A DNA stretch of 64,000 nt from assembly GCA_006503535.1 (NCBI GenBank), contig QYRS01000004.1, positions 1,922,001 through 1,986,000 of the forward strand, given 5' to 3'. The stretch comes from Arthrinium phaeospermum (lineage: Eukaryota; Ascomycota; Sordariomycetes; Amphisphaeriales; Apiosporaceae). The position numbers and the translations under genes were made by a program. The stretch's first letter is position 1. Every line of letters starts with the position of its first letter. The notes beneath the pieces were generated by a model that did not search any database, was not told where the DNA came from, and saw nothing but the letters and a program-made list of their open reading frames with translations. This document shows positions 1-10,910 of the stretch, piece by piece.

Positions 1-2189
1 TTTGCCAGGGCTGAAAGGTTCTGTGCATCCTTGCCCTTTGCTTTGGTAATAGAAAGAGACTCCCTGTCTGGGGTCTCTTGCACTCTGCTGCGGGCATTTG
101 CACGACGCTTTTGGTGCATCTCTCCATTCGGTACCTCACCAAACAAGGACATCCGCATAACATTCACGAAATCCCCATTCTCTGCTGCAGCCGCGAACGA
201 TTCCTTGAAGGATGGGGCTGTAAACTTCCAGACTTGAAGTTGTCGACATTGCTGGGGTATGCGATAGTGCTGAATTGCCCATTGCCCATGAATAGCCGCG
301 CCCTGGACGGTTACAAGAAGGCTACCATCTTCTCCCTCGGAGCAGGTCATCTCAGGCCCGTATAGGTTGAGCAGTCCCTCGGCAACCGATCGATGGTAGT
401 AAGCCAGAACATCAAGTGGGAGCTGTGAGATGTCAGAGCGAACATGTTCGCTTTCGTAGCCTGATTCGCGTACCACATCCGTTACAAGAGTGTCGAGAAT
501 CTTCTCGAATTTTTTGTTGGGCTGGTCCCCGGGCAGCAGTAATCTGTGCTTGTACTTCTTCTTGGGGTTTTCCCGGACTGTTGCAGCAAACTTTACGATG
601 GTGCCCAGAATTCTGTGAGCCTCTTCCCAGTCTGCTTTTAGATGACCACAGTGCTTTTTGGTTTTGGTCTGGGGAAGTTTATGGATGAAGCCACCAAGAA
701 TATGCCATAATGCAATGATGGGGTCCACTGATCCGATGGCAATCCTTTCCAGCATTGATGTTGTACTTATGCCGGAGGGTTCATTCGTGTTGGAGTTGCG
801 CAAATTAGCAAAGCCTCTCCAGGGCATGATGTATTCTCTTGGCTTTTTGTTTTTGGGGTCGAAATGGAACTTCGGCATATCGGCTGGGGGCTCGTACGAG
901 GTGTACGACATATCTGAAGATACACTGTCGTCGTCGTTTTCTTCAACTGGATCAATGCCAGACCCATCACCCCTGGCTGAAGCATCCTCGCCGTCCTTTC
1001 CGTTATCGTCTTCGGCGTCGGCGCCAAGGTCATGGTCGGTGTCGGAGAGACCGTCAGCAGGCAGATTAGATATTAAGGAAGCAACGTCGTCGGACCCCGC
1101 CATACCCTCGAGAGATTGTGGAGGGTGATTGATATTGAGCTCCTTGCCGGAATATGGATCAACAAGTTGAACCCATTGATCGAGATCTAGCAATGGTTCT
1201 CGATGGCGGGTCAGTGGTGCAGAATATGACACAGGAGGATCCGAATCGACTATGCAATCTCCAAAGGTAATACCATTGGTGAGCCTCTCCCAGGATTTTG
1301 CCATGAAGCTCATGATCTCTTTGTTGGAAGGAGGCATTGTGTCAGGGAGCCCAACATTGAAGAACATGAAGTTGTAGAATGGCTTGTCCGACATGCCTCG
1401 GTTGAGAAGCCACGTTGTGATCGCCCAGGAACGGGGACGAGTAGTGTCTTGCAAGTAGTCTTGAACTTGCTGGCGCAGAACGATCTCCAGGTTGCGACAG
1501 ACAGCGCAGACCTTGCTGATGAAGCCTGTGGCTACATTGATCTCGAAGGCTTGGGCTTCTTCTGGCGCCAGCCGCTGGTGAACAGCCAGCCATCGCCAAA
1601 GCTCCGAGGTGGGTTCAATCTCAACATCTACGATGCCACTTCTGCGACCTTTCGTCATGGGATCCTTGCAGACAGGGCAACATGGCATCCAGACGGTCAT
1701 ATAGCAGCTGCCTGAGGAAGCAACACGGTCTTCCCAGAGTTGGTCGGAGAATTTCTTGTTGCTATAGAGCGATACCAGATTCTCACGGGTTGTGTCTGAC
1801 GCGTCTTCGAACTCCTTTGGCAAATGGCGCAGTCCAGGTTCAGCCCTCTGGTCCCTGTGGTTATTCAAGAGCCTATCATGTAGGACGCTGAAGTAGTGGG
1901 ACTGTGGATTACTTGGGTCGTTCAGATATGCGTCGAGTTTCATGCTGTCCTTGAAGGTTTGCCGTCCCAACTCGAAGCAAGCGTTGCAGACCCAATAGCT
2001 AACGTCTAGGTCGGGATGCGGTGGCCACTTCAGGTCGCTGCAATAGAACCGCTGGCCAGGTTCGATGTGGTTCTTGACCTCGCCGTTCTCGTCCCTCGAG
2101 TTTTCGGCGAGGAAATCCTCGCAGGGAAGGAAGAGGTGTCGCGAGTTGGCCTCGCAGACCTCGCAGTGAAGCCTCGTGATGTGGCACAT
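1..2189 (-). CDS. Unrecognised Cys-rich protein, 3' end cut by window edge
   Basis: One uninterrupted minus-strand frame runs from ATG at 2189 to the left edge, about 729 codons without a stop, so the gene is partial at its C-terminus. The first in-frame stop upstream lies near 2240, and this is the only ATG before the body, which fixes the start. The N-terminus is rich in Cys and His pairs (MCHITRLHCEVC at the start, then CNAC, CCPVC and CAVC over the first ~220 residues), consistent with structural zinc binding. A highly acidic low-complexity segment lies around residues 370-420, roughly at 930-1080, followed by a basic helical part. Codon use looks genuine. I do not recognise the family and propose no function. 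It diverges from ERD2 across 2.3 kb. Introns nearer the C-terminus cannot be excluded. Confidence 0.78.
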   Translation of the reverse strand, partial: MCHITRLHCEVCEANSRHLFLPCEDFLAENSRDENGEVKNHIEPGQRFYCSDLKWPPHPDLDVSYWVCNACFELGRQTFKDSMKLDAYLNDPSNPQSHYFSVLHDRLLNNHRDQRAEPGLRHLPKEFEDASDTTRENLVSLYSNKKFSDQLWEDRVASSGSCYMTVWMPCCPVCKDPMTKGRRSGIVDVEIEPTSELWRWLAVHQRLAPEEAQAFEINVATGFISKVCAVCRNLEIVLRQQVQDYLQDTTRPRSWAITTWLLNRGMSDKPFYNFMFFNVGLPDTMPPSNKEIMSFMAKSWERLTNGITFGDCIVDSDPPVSYSAPLTRHREPLLDLDQWVQLVDPYSGKELNINHPPQSLEGMAGSDDVASLISNLPADGLSDTDHDLGADAEDDNGKDGEDASARGDGSGIDPVEENDDDSVSSDMSYTSYEPPADMPKFHFDPKNKKPREYIMPWRGFANLRNSNTNEPSGISTTSMLERIAIGSVDPIIALWHILGGFIHKLPQTKTKKHCGHLKADWEEAHRILGTIVKFAATVRENPKKKYKHRLLLPGDQPNKKFEKILDTLVTDVVRESGYESEHVRSDISQLPLDVLAYYHRSVAEGLLNLYGPEMTCSEGEDGSLLVTVQGAAIHGQWAIQHYRIPQQCRQLQVWKFTAPSFKESFAAAAENGDFVNVMRMSLFGEVPNGEMHQKRRANARSRVQETPDRESLSITKAKGKDAQNLSALA

Positions 2190-4470
2190 CTTCACGATGG
2201 AAAGAACGATATTACGATTCGCTCCTGCTGTGAAAGCGCGTCATACGCTCTGAACCGTTCAGACGAAGAAAAAATCAGTGAATGCTTGATTAGGGAAGCG
2301 ACGTGCAAGTCGAAAACAGATGGAGGTGTACTCGGTGGGATCTGGTCACTCACTGTTTGGTTTATGTATGCTGCTAGGACCTCATGGAAAATCACAGCAA
2401 GTCCAAGGTGTCAGAGGTGAATTATTGGTTGCATCAGCAGCTAGGTGTTGTTTGGGTGCAGGATTATTTACCCAGGTTGGCCTCAGCAAATGGAGTGGGC
2501 GACAAGTGAAGCCTGCGTAAAGGGCGCGGGGGGAGGACTTGGTTGCTCTGGAGAGAAGCAGGCGGAGGTAGAAAACAGTTCGTGCCTACAATTGGTACGG
2601 CAATGAACAAGGTGACTTGATACAGGAAATCGCGACCGTGTGCAGCTGTTGGTTGTTATGTCTCCCCTGCCATGGAGACTCCTCTGTCAACAATAGGACT
2701 TGGTGATTGTCCAGTGATCACTTGTCGAGGATGGCAAGGCGACCGTTACCTAGAAGGGAGCAGAAAGGCCCCAGTGGCAATAACGCAGCTATTTCCAAGC
2801 TGTATCAGCACAGTTGGCCCACTGCGATTATCGAGTTCATAAGCAAGCCTTTCAAGATACTGATAACGAATACTGAGTACCCATGTGTCGATTTGTACAA
2901 TCAAGGTGCTGCCATGCTCAGGGGCTGTTGGTGGTGTCACGTTGAAGGATGCTACAATACTGATTAGGAAGAGACGCGCCTTGTTTCGATTTTTGGTACA
3001 TTATGGATTTTCCAGCAGTACAATAAAGCATGTATGGTCTACAAGAGGTCGTGTTATGCAAAATGTTGTTGCATCTCCATCCATATTCTTTCATCGTTAT
3101 TATTACCATACACAACTTCACTCCACATCACACTTCGTAACTTGTAAGGGGGGCCTCAAGCCACAACGAACATGCGACGACTTCATTTCTGGATTGCATT
3201 ACGTTTTGATATTGATATACAAAGGTCCTATATCTACAATGAATCGTAAAGTGGCCGAATCAGATAGGCCAGGGGCTGGGCCACAGCCTACACCATTATA
3301 GCACTCGGCGCAATGGTATCTTAAGTAGGCACACAACACAGCTCAAAGAAGCCACGCAACGATCTATATACACTGACATTGATAGCGAGAGTCACCGCCA
3401 AGTCAGATTCGAATACTCTTGGCTTGGCTGTTGGTTATACACATCCAGCAGTGTTGCTTCTCCTGTTGAATGAGCCTTGCGATTCTCATCGTCCTACTGC
3501 TTGTATAGAACAAACAGCGGATCATACAAAGCGAATAGGAAGTCCAGATGGCGTTTGCCATTGTCGGATAAAGGCTCGCAGCCCATGGAGTCGATATAAA
3601 CTCATGTACTTACACATACATGCTTTCCATTTTACATTTCCTGCGGGCAACCAATATTTCCACGGCAGTTCAGGCAACTATAAGAGCTTGTCCGCTAACA
3701 CTTGGTACTACATGTTCTTGCTGAGAACAGACTATTCGCCAGGACGGACGAAATACCTGCTCAGCAACAACTGCTTTTCCGTTTGGCAATTTGATGCCTA
3801 CTTGCGTTGGTGGCTTAGGGATGGTCGGTACTTAAGTTATGTACTTAGATAAGCTGTGTTACCTTCTATCCGGGAGCCAAAACGTACAATGACATGGACT
3901 GTAATATCAAGGAGAAGTAATAATACTATCTACAGTACTAGTATAACGATAACAGAAAGTGAAGAAGAAGAAAGAGGCATGGCGAGAAAGATATACTATT
4001 ATTAGCGATGCCTGGGCCTGGAGTTCCATACAGATTGGATTGAGCTGAATATAGAACTGTACTTAAGGTACAGTGGCGTCATCATCAAGGACGCGGCTCA
4101 GCTGAGCTAGCAGGGGTCCGTTAGCAGCTGGGAGCTCTCCCCCATAATGGAGACCAAAGGGTCCACGTAATAGTACCCGCCAAAGCGCGACAACCACCTC
4201 GCATCACCTGCCTCCATTGTGTTCATTGAAACAGCAGGCAGCACTTCACTGGGGGTGAGCCAAATCCAACCTCATCAATCTTTTTTCCCCCTCCTCTATT
4301 TCCCAAACGGCCGTTTCTACTCTCAGAAGCGCAATTGCACTGGTTGCAAAGCAAAAGCCTTGCCTGAAGGTTGCCGAGGCTTAGTTGGTCTCCATCTATC
4401 CATCTACCTAGCCATCCCGCATCGAAGCTTCGAAACAGCTTCTGCCTTGCACAAAACCACGACCGACACC
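2190..4470. other. Intergenic region between two divergent genes
   Basis: About 2.3 kb between the start of the left-edge gene and ERD2. The open frames here are short or begin with GTG/TTG and show no family motif. The last 250 bases before ERD2 contain pyrimidine-rich patches (around 4280-4300) typical of a fungal 5' leader. A small palindrome, CTCAGCTGAG, lies near 4097. I see no RNA gene or repeat. Confidence 0.6.
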
Positions 4471-5683
4471 ATGGGGGGTTGGAATGTAAGTTCGACAATC
4501 GCACAGCTCTCAGGAAACCCCCATCTAAAGCTTTGTCTGGCAGATATTCAGAATCCTGGGCGACTGCTCCCACCTGTTCTCGAAATGCATCCTCATATTC
4601 GCCATCCACCGCAATCGGAGCTCCGAAGGCGTCTCCATGATCACCCAGGTGCTATACGCCGTCGTCTTCTGTTCCCGGTATACAGACATCTTCCGCGAGA
4701 GCTACATCTGGAATCTCTTCTTCAAGATATTCTACATACTCTCTTCCTTCTACATCATCGCCATCATGCGATGGCGGTACCCGCGGACCCGAGAGCGCGA
4801 GGTAGCCTGGAAGCTGGGCGCCGGCGTGCTGGGAGTATCTCTGCTTCTGTCGCCCTTCGTCATGATGATCTTTGAATCCAAATGGTCCTTCAGCGGAGTA
4901 AGATACAATCCTTTTAACCAACGCTGATGCGATTACGCCGACTGACACATAATCTTCTTGCTATAGTGGCTGGTCGACTTCTCCCTCATTCTCGAGTCCG
5001 TTTGCGTCCTCCCGCAACTCCTGCTACTTCGACAAACGACGGTGCCGACTGTGATCGACTCTGGCTACATCCTGGCCCTTGGCTCGTACCGAGCGCTCTA
5101 CATCGTCAACTGGATATGGCGCGGACTGGACAAGAACGACCGCTCTCCCCGAGCCACCTCCGTCATCTTCGGCATCATCCAGACAGCTCTCTACGTCGAC
5201 TTCGCTTGGGTGTATTACACGCGACAGCGCGTCAAGCTCCGAAACGGCGGGGTGGTGGATGCCGACGACTTGCGCCACGGCTGGCTGCTGAACAAGATCT
5301 TCGGCAACAAGCGTTTCGCCGAGACGGAGTCCTACGATGAAGAGAGCGCGCCCGCCCTCGGCGGCGGCGCCAACGGTGACCACGGGCAAGACGGAGCCCC
5401 CGGGTCGCGGCGGTCGAAATGGGGCACTCGGGGCATCTCGATCAGCGCGGACGACACCCTGCCCCATCACGACGCCACCAGCCCCAGCCAAGACGGCTTC
5501 AACGACGACGAAGTGGATCCGGACGCCAAGATGAAGGACCCCGATGAGCTGGCGAGGGCGCTCGACGACGAAGACGAAGACGATGCCGCACCATCTGCCT
5601 CGAACAGCAACCGCAAGAACAAGACCACCACAGCCGACGGGCCCAGCGGTGTCAGCAACGGTAGCGAGTGGCGCGACAGCTAA
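4471..5683 (+). CDS. erd2: ER lumen protein-retaining receptor (K/HDEL receptor)
   Basis: Seven-TM receptor that binds escaped HDEL/KDEL proteins in the Golgi and returns them to the ER in COPI vesicles. Exons are 4471-4485, 4544-4897 and 4967-5683, joined in phase 0, giving 361 residues. The N-terminus MGGWNIFRILGDCSHL matches the family start, and the first exon codes for only five residues. Family signatures follow: AVVFCSRYTDIF, LILESVCVLPQL, SYRALYIVNWIWR and IIQTALYVDF. The receptor core ends near residue 218, the usual full length. About 140 further hydrophilic residues follow, rich in Asp, Glu, Ser and Gly with acidic runs (DDEDEDD) and many NSN/NRK patches. The tail is in frame with normal codon use. 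It converges on the GH76 gene. Family assignment is certain; the tail's role is unknown. Confidence 0.94.
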
Positions 5684-6401
5684 GGAAAAGGCTGGGCAGG
5701 GAGGCTCAAGATGCCGAGCAAAACTCGATACCGACGTGTTACGAATATTGTAGATAAGGGGCGAAAGGGTCCGTGTAGGACATGAGCACCACACCACAGC
5801 TATCATAGGAAGACGAAACATACCTGATTACATGCCTATTCCAGCACACCAAGTCCTGTCCTTTAAGGAAGAAGCCAGAAGCCTACAGCACAATACAACG
5901 AAAGCGGACTCTGGGGATTCATCTAAGCCCGTTACTATTGGCGATTGGTTGTTCCAAGCAACCGCAGGTCACATTCCACGGTTACCGCGGTAGACCACTT
6001 CTGGCAATGGTTTTGTTAGTTATTAGTTGGTTACTCACTGTAAGTTTTTCAAAGGAATCAAGCAAAGTACGAGTTGAGCTTTTCGCACTACTGCAAGTGA
6101 ATACGATTTGACCCAAAGTGATGACAAAGAATGTATAAATTCGTATGCGGTGAGGTAGACGATTGACTACCTATGTCTATGTGGACTCTGAACGTATGCA
6201 GCTGTTATTAAGGATACGGTTTTCTGTAGGGATACAAATATGTATATTCTGTAATGCTCTACACACACCCCCACTCGCGTTCTCTCTTTCTTGCTGTTTC
6301 TTTCTTATGTACTTCTTGGCCCACCATGGAGCTCTCTATTGGCGTACGCAAACATGCCTCGTCTCGTCTCATCATGCTACCTCGTTGCCATCTATATCCC
6401 T
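5684..6401. other. Convergent intergenic region, ERD2 / GH76
   Basis: 718 bases between two stop codons, so it should hold two 3' UTRs and poly(A) sites. It is AT-richer than the flanking genes (for example 6010-6130). No coding frame or repeat is visible. Confidence 0.6.
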
Positions 6402-8363
6402 CTAGTGTGGTGCATGCACTATGTTCCAGTATGCTCTCATAAGGGCCAGCCCGCCACCCTGGGTCTCGACCGTACGGCCACGGCCTCGATCATTGGGATC
6501 CTCCTTGCGGCGTGAGTCACGTTTGGTCCCAGGTACGCGGTTCAGGGGCTTCTGACCACCCTCGGCCACGTCCGCCGTGGGTATACTGATTGGTAGGTCG
6601 GGCTTGGGGATCAGAACCAAGTCGCGAGGCCGCCTCCACGTGGTGTCGTTAGGCACGCCGTAGTTGCGGTAGTCGATCCCGGTTGATTCGTGGTCAATCC
6701 CGTCCGTCTCCAGCGTCGGCCAGGCCTCGTCGTAATTCTCAAGCAGGCTGGCCGTCCACCACTGGCCAAACTTGCCGTTCCTGTCACGGGTTCCCAGCGC
6801 CGCGTCGGCATTGTGCTTTACCCAGCCGCCGTAGCTGGCGCAGGCCTCCTCGTGCGCTTCTTTGACCGTCGTAAACGCTCGCATGTCCACCTTCTTGTTC
6901 ATCCCCTCGGGGTCTTCAGAGGTGATGGGAGCTGTGAGAGGCGCGCAGAATGTGGTCAGGTGATGGAAGTAGATGCCCTTGAAGGTTTGGCCGTCCTGGC
7001 TGCAAGTGCCACTAGCATCGCAGGGGTCCTCGAGAATACCGACGCGCCCGAGGCCGTGCCAGGGCGGAAGGGTGTGTGGACGAGTCTGAGATGGGTCGTC
7101 TATGGGCTTCCCATGCTTCAGGTCGTAGCCAGTCGCTTTGATCACACTCTGGATGAGACGATGGCCATCGCTCAGATAGGAAGGGGCGCCTGTGGCCTCC
7201 CAGAGCCCCCGTTGGCCTGTCAGAATCACGCCTTGGTTGTAGGTGTAGACCATATCATCACGCTCGTCGCATTTGGTATTGTTATTTTCGGGGTCTAGTA
7301 TGCCACTAACATGGAAGCCGTCGGTGTAAAGGCCCTGGCCGTCCATCATGCCTGAACCGTTTAGCCACTTGTACCCGTCCAGAGCAGCCTGGAGAAACTT
7401 GGAGTTCCTGTAGCCGGAAACGGGGCGGTCGGAGCCGGAACCAGCAGCAGCGTTCTGTTTCACTTGGTAAGGTGCCGGGTTCCCGTCGCCGGGGAAGTGG
7501 AGATACATCGAGATAGAGCCAGCTATCCAGAGTTCATTGGTGATGGCGTTCTTGTAGGGCAGCAAGTGAGGGCTCCAGGTCATGCCACCCTCGCAATACT
7601 CCGTGTCCCATCCTTTCAAGGCCAGCTCCCAAAAGACGCGGGACCTATGAGAAAAGCCGGGGATCCACTCATTGCCGTGCCACGTCTGGTTGGAGAGAAT
7701 TTCCTCGATGCTGTCGAGGACATCAGAGCCATTCCAGAGAGCATCCTGGGCGTTCAGCTCGTAGTGCAGGTCCGTGTGCTTGTTGATGAACTGGACCGCC
7801 TCGAGCCAGCCGAGCACAACCCACAGGATGTCGTCGTATGCCTGGTTACGGATGGCAAAGTGGTCCTCTCCGAAGTAGTAAGCGACAATGTGGGAGAAAT
7901 ACCCCTCCATAAGGTTTTCCTTGAGCTTCCAGTCCTCGAGGCCGCCCCCGTCGCTCGAGTTCAACAACGGGAAGGCCTCGGAGAGGGTACTCAGTGCGCC
8001 CGAGACATGGGTGCCCATGACGGCCCCCGTCCAGTCGATCGAGTCCGGCCACTTTCCCAGCCATTGGGCAAAGTAATCAGTCTGCAGGACCCCTATGCTA
8101 TTCAGAACTTCGGCCAGCACTTCGAGATCCGGCGTACCGCCACCTGCTCGGTCTTTCGTCCCTTTTTCAGGAGTGGTGGCAGCAGCGAATTGGGCGGCAG
8201 GGACGAAGTCGCGTAATGCAGACGCATCGCAGCTCTTGTATCCCGGAGAGATGATCGAGCACTTCTCCCCCAGTAAAGAATCTGCAGCGATTGCACCATG
8301 GCCAAGAAACCCCGACAAAACCACCAGGGCCAGCCAAAAGTGGGCTAGTCCAGCGTGAGCCAT
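6402..8363 (-). CDS. GH76 family alpha-1,6-mannanase, secreted or wall-bound
   Basis: Glycoside hydrolase family 76 (Dfg5/Dcw1/Aman6 group), acting on alpha-1,6-mannan or on the mannan core of GPI anchors during wall assembly. Single exon, 653 residues. The open frame extends upstream to 8585 but only by a TTG; the first ATG is at 8363 and opens directly into a signal peptide (MAHAGLAHFWLALVVLSGFL). The Asp pair at residues 177-178 in AYDDILWVVLGWLEA is the family's catalytic DD motif. Other GH76 hallmarks are a GGMTWSP stretch, NAITNELWIAGS, and YNQGVILTG near residue 390. Several NGS/NNT/NDT sequons suggest N-glycosylation. The C-terminus (from about residue 590) is basic and unstructured rather than a GPI signal, so a soluble or wall-retained enzyme is more likely than an anchored one. 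A pyrimidine-rich leader lies just upstream (8391-8460, minus strand). Confidence 0.93.
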   Translation of the reverse strand: MAHAGLAHFWLALVVLSGFLGHGAIAADSLLGEKCSIISPGYKSCDASALRDFVPAAQFAAATTPEKGTKDRAGGGTPDLEVLAEVLNSIGVLQTDYFAQWLGKWPDSIDWTGAVMGTHVSGALSTLSEAFPLLNSSDGGGLEDWKLKENLMEGYFSHIVAYYFGEDHFAIRNQAYDDILWVVLGWLEAVQFINKHTDLHYELNAQDALWNGSDVLDSIEEILSNQTWHGNEWIPGFSHRSRVFWELALKGWDTEYCEGGMTWSPHLLPYKNAITNELWIAGSISMYLHFPGDGNPAPYQVKQNAAAGSGSDRPVSGYRNSKFLQAALDGYKWLNGSGMMDGQGLYTDGFHVSGILDPENNNTKCDERDDMVYTYNQGVILTGQRGLWEATGAPSYLSDGHRLIQSVIKATGYDLKHGKPIDDPSQTRPHTLPPWHGLGRVGILEDPCDASGTCSQDGQTFKGIYFHHLTTFCAPLTAPITSEDPEGMNKKVDMRAFTTVKEAHEEACASYGGWVKHNADAALGTRDRNGKFGQWWTASLLENYDEAWPTLETDGIDHESTGIDYRNYGVPNDTTWRRPRDLVLIPKPDLPISIPTADVAEGGQKPLNRVPGTKRDSRRKEDPNDRGRGRTVETQGGGLALMRAYWNIVHAPH

Positions 8364-10100
8364 TTTGGCAGGTTCAAATGCAATGCAGCGACGAGATGGA
8401 AAAAGCAAGGCCAATAGAGTTGAGTAAAAGATAAAAGAAAAGCGATAAAAGCTAAAACGATGCGAAGTCGAGCAGGTGTAAGCAGAGTCTATGCCATGGC
8501 AAGTGACGGGTGCCCAGGTTTTTCGAGGCGATGTAGGCCAAGTAGGCGGAGGAGGAGGCGATACAGTCAGGCTACCCCGGTCCAAGAGTTCGAAACATGC
8601 AAGCCGGGAGAGAAACGGCCCAATGAGAACATGGATGCCAAGCCTCGAGTATCATACCAGACGGTTTAAAGTAGGCAGGCTGTCTGTCTAAATGATTCAG
8701 ACAAGTCAGAAGTCAGGATGTAGTAGTATATGGGATGGTGTGAGCTGATTTGGTAGAGATGCTCATTGGATAAGGGGAGCATGTAGGCACGTCTTTTTGT
8801 TTAAGCCGGTAGCCGGTCGTTGCGCAAGAAGCGATCGGGAAATGCAAGAAGCCACCAACCACAGCAATCAATCTGCTCTTGCACTTTCTGTATGTGCTTG
8901 TGCGTGTGTGTGTCGCATGTCATGCACCTCTCGCGTCGTCTGGGCTATATACCTCCATCCCACCTGCCTTTTGCTAGATGGTACGTAATGCGCTATCCCC
9001 TAGATGCAGGAGCAGCAACCCCCCAGTGGAGTTGCAGTGGAGCTCAACCTGACCCTCCACGGCAAACGGCTTGAACGGCTCCAGTCTTTCGGCTGCCCGT
9101 CACCCGCGACACGCAGACGGCAGAGATTATAATCTGGAGTCTGGGCAGAAATCCGGGGATGGCTTTGACCTGACGTACTGTACAGACTGGCCCTTGGTAC
9201 ATACAGTACATGTTAGGTAGATACATTCCTAATATTTCGCCTCCCCTGGGCTAAGCTTTTGCGGGGTAACGGAAACTTGTGCCAGGGGCGGTATCGGCTA
9301 TGGACTTCAGGGTCAATCGCAAGTCCATCTTTATACGGTCGGTAGGTAGATAGATGCCGTACAGACCGTAGACCATCATCAACATCCTCTCGACAATGAT
9401 GATACATGGATTCAAGTCAGTCTCACAAAGCGGTCAGCATGGGAGGGCACAGGTGATTTGTGAGACTGTGAATCGAACAGTGTTTGCTCATCGGGTGACC
9501 ACCTTTTACGCAGGCAATGGTTGTGTGACCCCATTCCGATTACCGAGCAATGCCGAAGATCAGCTATAGGCAGAGTTGCTGTTCGCTTCATCGTACTACT
9601 AAATACGCAGCAGGCCCTTGGTTTTGTCTTGGGCAAATCTAGGGAGTCGGCCAGAGTCACACGTTGAAACTTTTCCAACCTTGTCCATCAACTTGCTTGG
9701 TCAAAACCTGCAGAGGTTATGTGGATGGTTTTCTTTAGGTGGCCGTATTAGTGACAGTCACGCACATGGATTCAAACCACCAAGGGGTTGGTTGCGACGA
9801 TGTTCCCAAATTAGTTGCGGCCAGTGTCCAAATTGTGATCACCATGGGCAAATAGGTATGTAAGCAAGAAGCGAAACTGCTTCATCGCCGAATCCAAAAT
9901 ATACATAGGTAGGTTTCATACAGAGGTCGTTCAACATCGACCTTTTCACCGCCAAAAGCATGACCCCAAAACTCCGTGTGGCGCTACAGCTGTAGACTGT
10001 CGGTTTGTCCCTCGACAAGGCCACTCCGTTTCCCGTATACCGTTGCAACGTCCAGTAACATTTGTTGAATAAAACCTTTTTGAAGACACGCTGCAGTCTT
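8364..10100. other. Intergenic: GH76 promoter and ADK 3' flank
   Basis: About 1.7 kb. The first ~100 bases upstream of the GH76 start are T/C-rich on the minus strand (8391-8460), as in many fungal leaders. A CA/GT-rich patch lies near 8890-8930. The remaining frames are short and have no motif. No other gene is supported. Confidence 0.55.
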
Positions 10101-10910
10101 TTAAATAAAGCGTCTTTCAAACTCCCGGAAAAGCTTAGGGCTGATCTCATCGCTGCTCATGCCCTCGACCTCCCAGAGCACGCCCTTCTTGGCATAATGC
10201 TCGAGTAAGGGCTCGTTCGTCTCTTGAAACTTCTGAAAACGAGAACGGTAAATCTCTTCTTTGTCGTCGGACCTTTGCACGAGACGCTCGCCCGTGATAT
10301 CATCGATACCGGGCACCTTGGGCGCGTGGAAAGCCGTGTTGTAGACTCGACCAGAAGGCTCGTGGACCCACCGACTGGCGATACGCTGCAGGATAACGTC
10401 AAATGGTGTCTTGATGGAAACCACCCAGTTGATAGGCACAATGTCATCTAGCTTCTGGGCCTGCGTGGCCGTGCGTGGGAAGCCGTCAAGGAGGAACGAA
10501 GCCGTGGGGTCCTCGGACGCGTGGGCAGACAGCGTCGCGGCGGCATGGGGATTCGCATCGAGGGTCGAGATGAAGGGGTCGGAGTCCTCGTAGGCCTCGG
10601 CGATGCCGCAGGCAGACGACGAATTAAGGGTCATCACATTCGACCGGCCGCCGGACAGCCAGCCTCGTTGGCCCAGCTCGTTGGTGATGAGCCGCAGGAT
10701 CAGACTGTCGGACACGAGCCCACCGGTCTTCATGGTGTTCTCGACCTTGATGCCGAGCGGAGTCCGTTCCTTGACATTGTTGCGCAGGAGATCCCCTGAC
10801 GAGATGGCGCACAGCTGGGGAAACCGCGCGAGCAGGCGCTCGGACTGTGTGCCCTTTCCTACACCCGGTGCGCCGACGAGGATCACACGGGCGGCCTTGC
10901 GGAGGCGCAT
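10101..10910 (-). CDS. adk2: Adenylate kinase, mitochondrial GTP:AMP phosphotransferase type
   Basis: Nucleoside monophosphate kinase (AK3/Adk2 type) that transfers phosphate from GTP or ATP to AMP in the mitochondrial matrix. 269 residues, single exon. The frame continues upstream to 11156 but begins there with TTG; the only ATG before the P-loop is 10910, so I start there. The P-loop GAPGVGKGTQ lies at residues 13-22, the AMP-site segment SSGDLLRNNV follows, and LLDGFPRTATQA carries the conserved DGFPR. The LID (RWVHEPSGRVYN to ITGERLVQRSDDKEE) lacks the four zinc Cys of bacterial enzymes, which fits the AK3 type. An insertion of about 50 residues (Ser/Ala/Asp-rich) separates the AMP-binding region from DGFPR; no consensus splice donor is seen there, so I read it as protein. 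The Arg-rich N-terminus fits an uncleaved mitochondrial signal. Confidence 0.93.
   Translation of the reverse strand: MRLRKAARVILVGAPGVGKGTQSERLLARFPQLCAISSGDLLRNNVKERTPLGIKVENTMKTGGLVSDSLILRLITNELGQRGWLSGGRSNVMTLNSSSACGIAEAYEDSDPFISTLDANPHAAATLSAHASEDPTASFLLDGFPRTATQAQKLDDIVPINWVVSIKTPFDVILQRIASRWVHEPSGRVYNTAFHAPKVPGIDDITGERLVQRSDDKEEIYRSRFQKFQETNEPLLEHYAKKGVLWEVEGMSSDEISPKLFREFERRFI

Noticed and set aside
5024..5821. 265-codon minus-strand frame over ERD2
   Set aside because: Shadow of the ERD2 exon; no recognisable domain.
7464..8216. 250-codon plus-strand frame over GH76
   Set aside because: Antisense of a gene with clear catalytic motifs.
8364..8585. 74-codon N-terminal extension of GH76
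   Set aside because: Opens with TTG and would place the signal peptide internally.
9760..9790. Possible tRNA B box on the minus strand
   Set aside because: Reads GGTTTGAATCC, lacking the invariant C of TTC, and has no A box or acceptor stem.
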